From contig NZ_CP015103.1 in the NCBI RefSeq assembly GCF_002214505.1, positions 868,001 through 932,000 of the forward strand: a stretch of DNA of 64,000 nt. The letters run 5' to 3'. The notes below the pieces were generated by a model, which was given only the letters and a program-made list of their open reading frames with translations, was not told the DNA's origin and searched no databases. Shown one piece after another: positions 62,958 through 64,000 of this stretch (its first letter is position 1; every line of letters begins with the position of its first letter). The translations under genes were made by a program, and so were the position numbers. The stretch comes from Thermococcus siculi (GTDB lineage Archaea > Methanobacteriota_B > Thermococci > Thermococcales > Thermococcaceae).

Positions 62958-64000
62958 ATCCCCATCCCCCCGAAGTTGAACTTCTTGGCCATCTTGGCCA
63001 GCTTCCTCTTGTCCATGCTCTTGAACATCTTCTTCATCTGGTTGTACTGATTCAGGAGTTCCCTGACCTCTGCCGTGCTCGTTCCGGAACCCCTGGCTAT
63101 GCGCTTTATCCTGGAGTAGTTGATTATCTCCGGGTTCTCGAGTTCCTCCTCCGTCATGGAGTCCATTATTATCCTGTACCTTCTGAGCTTCTCCTCGCCG
63201 ACCTTGACCGCTTCCTCTGGGAGCGAGTAGCCGAGTCCGGGTATCATCTGGAGGACCTGCTTGAGCGGCCCCATCTTCTGCATGGCCTCCAGCTGGGCGT
63301 ACATGTCCTTGAGGTTGAACTTGCCCTTGAGGAACTTGTCCAGGTCTTCCTCCTTGAACTCCTGCTGCTTCTGAAGCTCCTCGAGCTTCTCAAGGAGGCC
63401 CTCAATGTCCCCCATTCCGAGGAGCCTGGAAACGAAGCGCTTGGGGTCGAAGGCCTCGAGGTCGTCTATCCTCTCGCCGACACCTATGAATTTTATGGGT
63501 GCACCAGTGGCGGCAACGGCGGAGAGCGCTCCACCACCCTTGGCGGAACCGTCGAGCTTGGTCACGATTATGGAACCTATCGGGGTTGCCTCCTTGAAGG
63601 CCAGAGCCTGGTTGTAGGCCTGCTGGCCGATGGTTCCGTCTATGACCAGTATGACCTCGTGGGGTTTTATGGCCTCGCTTATCTGCTTCATCTCCTCGAT
63701 GAGGCCCGACTCCTCCTTGTGCCTTCCGGCGGAGTCCACTATGATGACGTCGACCCCTTTCTCCTTGAAGTACTCCACTCCCTCTCGGGCGAGCTTCACC
63801 GCGTCCTTCTCGTTGGGATCGCCGAAGACCTCTATTCCCAGAGGCTCGACCAGCTGCTTGAGCTGGAAGTACGCTCCCGGACGCCAGGTATCGGAGCAGA
63901 CGAGGCCGACCTTGTAGCCCCTCTTCTGGAGGTGTCTCGCCAGTTTCGCCACGCTGGTGGTCTTACCGGAACCCTGAATACCAACCGTGAGCAGGATAGT
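62954..64000 (-). CDS. srp54: Signal recognition particle 54 kDa protein (5' end outside window)
   Basis: The C-terminal 348 codons of SRP54, the GTPase that targets ribosome-nascent chain complexes to the membrane with 7S RNA and SRP19. Visible are the P-loop [19 protein letters not shown]2 [12 protein letters not shown]3 VDSAGRH, G4 [10 protein letters not shown] and the Met-rich M domain from about 62960 to 63330 ([31 protein letters not shown]). The N domain lies outside the window. The frame is open to the window edge. Confidence 0.96.
   Translation of the reverse strand, partial: TILLTVGIQGSGKTTSVAKLARHLQKRGYKVGLVCSDTWRPGAYFQLKQLVEPLGIEVFGDPNEKDAVKLAREGVEYFKEKGVDVIIVDSAGRHKEESGLIEEMKQISEAIKPHEVILVIDGTIGQQAYNQALAFKEATPIGSIIVTKLDGSAKGGGALSAVAATGAPIKFIGVGERIDDLEAFDPKRFVSRLLGMGDIEGLLEKLEELQKQQEFKEEDLDKFLKGKFNLKDMYAQLEAMQKMGPLKQVLQMIPGLGYSLPEEAVKVGEEKLRRYRIIMDSMTEEELENPEIINYSRIKRIARGSGTSTAEVRELLNQYNQMKKMFKSMDKRKLAKMAKKFNFGGMGI

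Overview
The window looks like chromosome from a hyperthermophilic euryarchaeon of the order Thermococcales, most likely the genus Thermococcus. The evidence is the MCM/Gins23 pair with CDC21-type inteins, a cytosolic hydrogenase of the Pyrococcus/Thermococcus sulfhydrogenase type, the archaeal ribosomal-protein superoperon, archaeal RNA polymerase subunits D, N and K, GGTGA-type ribosome binding sites with TTTAWA-like TATA boxes, and tRNA genes with encoded CCA. The genus is an inference from recognised families; no database was searched.

Layout. 1-4.1 kb (minus): the 5' part of mcm, interrupted by two inteins, and gins23. 4.2-9 kb: a YfcE-type phosphodiesterase, two uncharacterised convergent genes, RNA 3'-phosphate cyclase, a VapBC pair and a TatD-like hydrolase. 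8.9-10.5 kb (minus): a stand-alone EF-Tu domain-2-like barrel and two coupled DUF257 genes. 10.7-14.5 kb (minus): hydBGDA, a four-subunit NiFe hydrogenase. Divergent to it, 14.7-19.8 kb (plus), are NuoE-, NuoF- and GltD/NuoG-like genes. The shared promoter carries a double SurR-type motif (GTTn3AAC, n5, GTTn3AAC), so hydrogen metabolism and its diaphorase-like partner are probably controlled together by the sulfur-responsive regulator.

19.9-29.5 kb holds a secreted orphan, two class V aminotransferases, archaeal asparagine synthetase, a PilT/VirB11-like ATPase, an MFS transporter, ribosomal protein L10e and an Rnl3-type RNA ligase. 29.5-33.4 kb is an accessory island. It contains an ATPase-nuclease gene whose start codon lies in a long palindrome, a gene that appears split by a +1 frame change at an A7 run, and a second ATPase bounded by a 41-42 bp imperfect direct repeat. 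These signals are the least explained part of the window.

33.5-58.5 kb (plus) is the translation/transcription core: SPOUT methyltransferase, L3-L4-L23-L2-S19-L22-S3-L29-SUI1-Rpp29-S17-L14-L24-S4e-L5-S14-S8-L6-L32e-L19e-L18-S5-L30-L15-SecY-Adk-EMC3/YidC-like-L34e-Cmk-L14e-Cbf5. It continues with a methyltransferase, tRNA-Ser, S13-S4-S11-RpoD, tRNA-Leu, L18e-L13-S9-RpoN, tRNA-Pro, RpoK, an enolase-like protein, S2, tRNA-Leu and L40e. Most start codons follow GAGGTGAG sites and many genes overlap by 1-14 nt. 58.6-64 kb returns to mixed genes: PadR regulator and FUN14 protein, a degenerate metallophosphoesterase, tRNA-Arg, an Lrp-type regulator, a GfcR-like regulator, a cysteine-cluster protein, a RAM-domain protein and srp54 (5' end outside the window).

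No CRISPR array, insertion sequence, rRNA gene or replication origin was seen.
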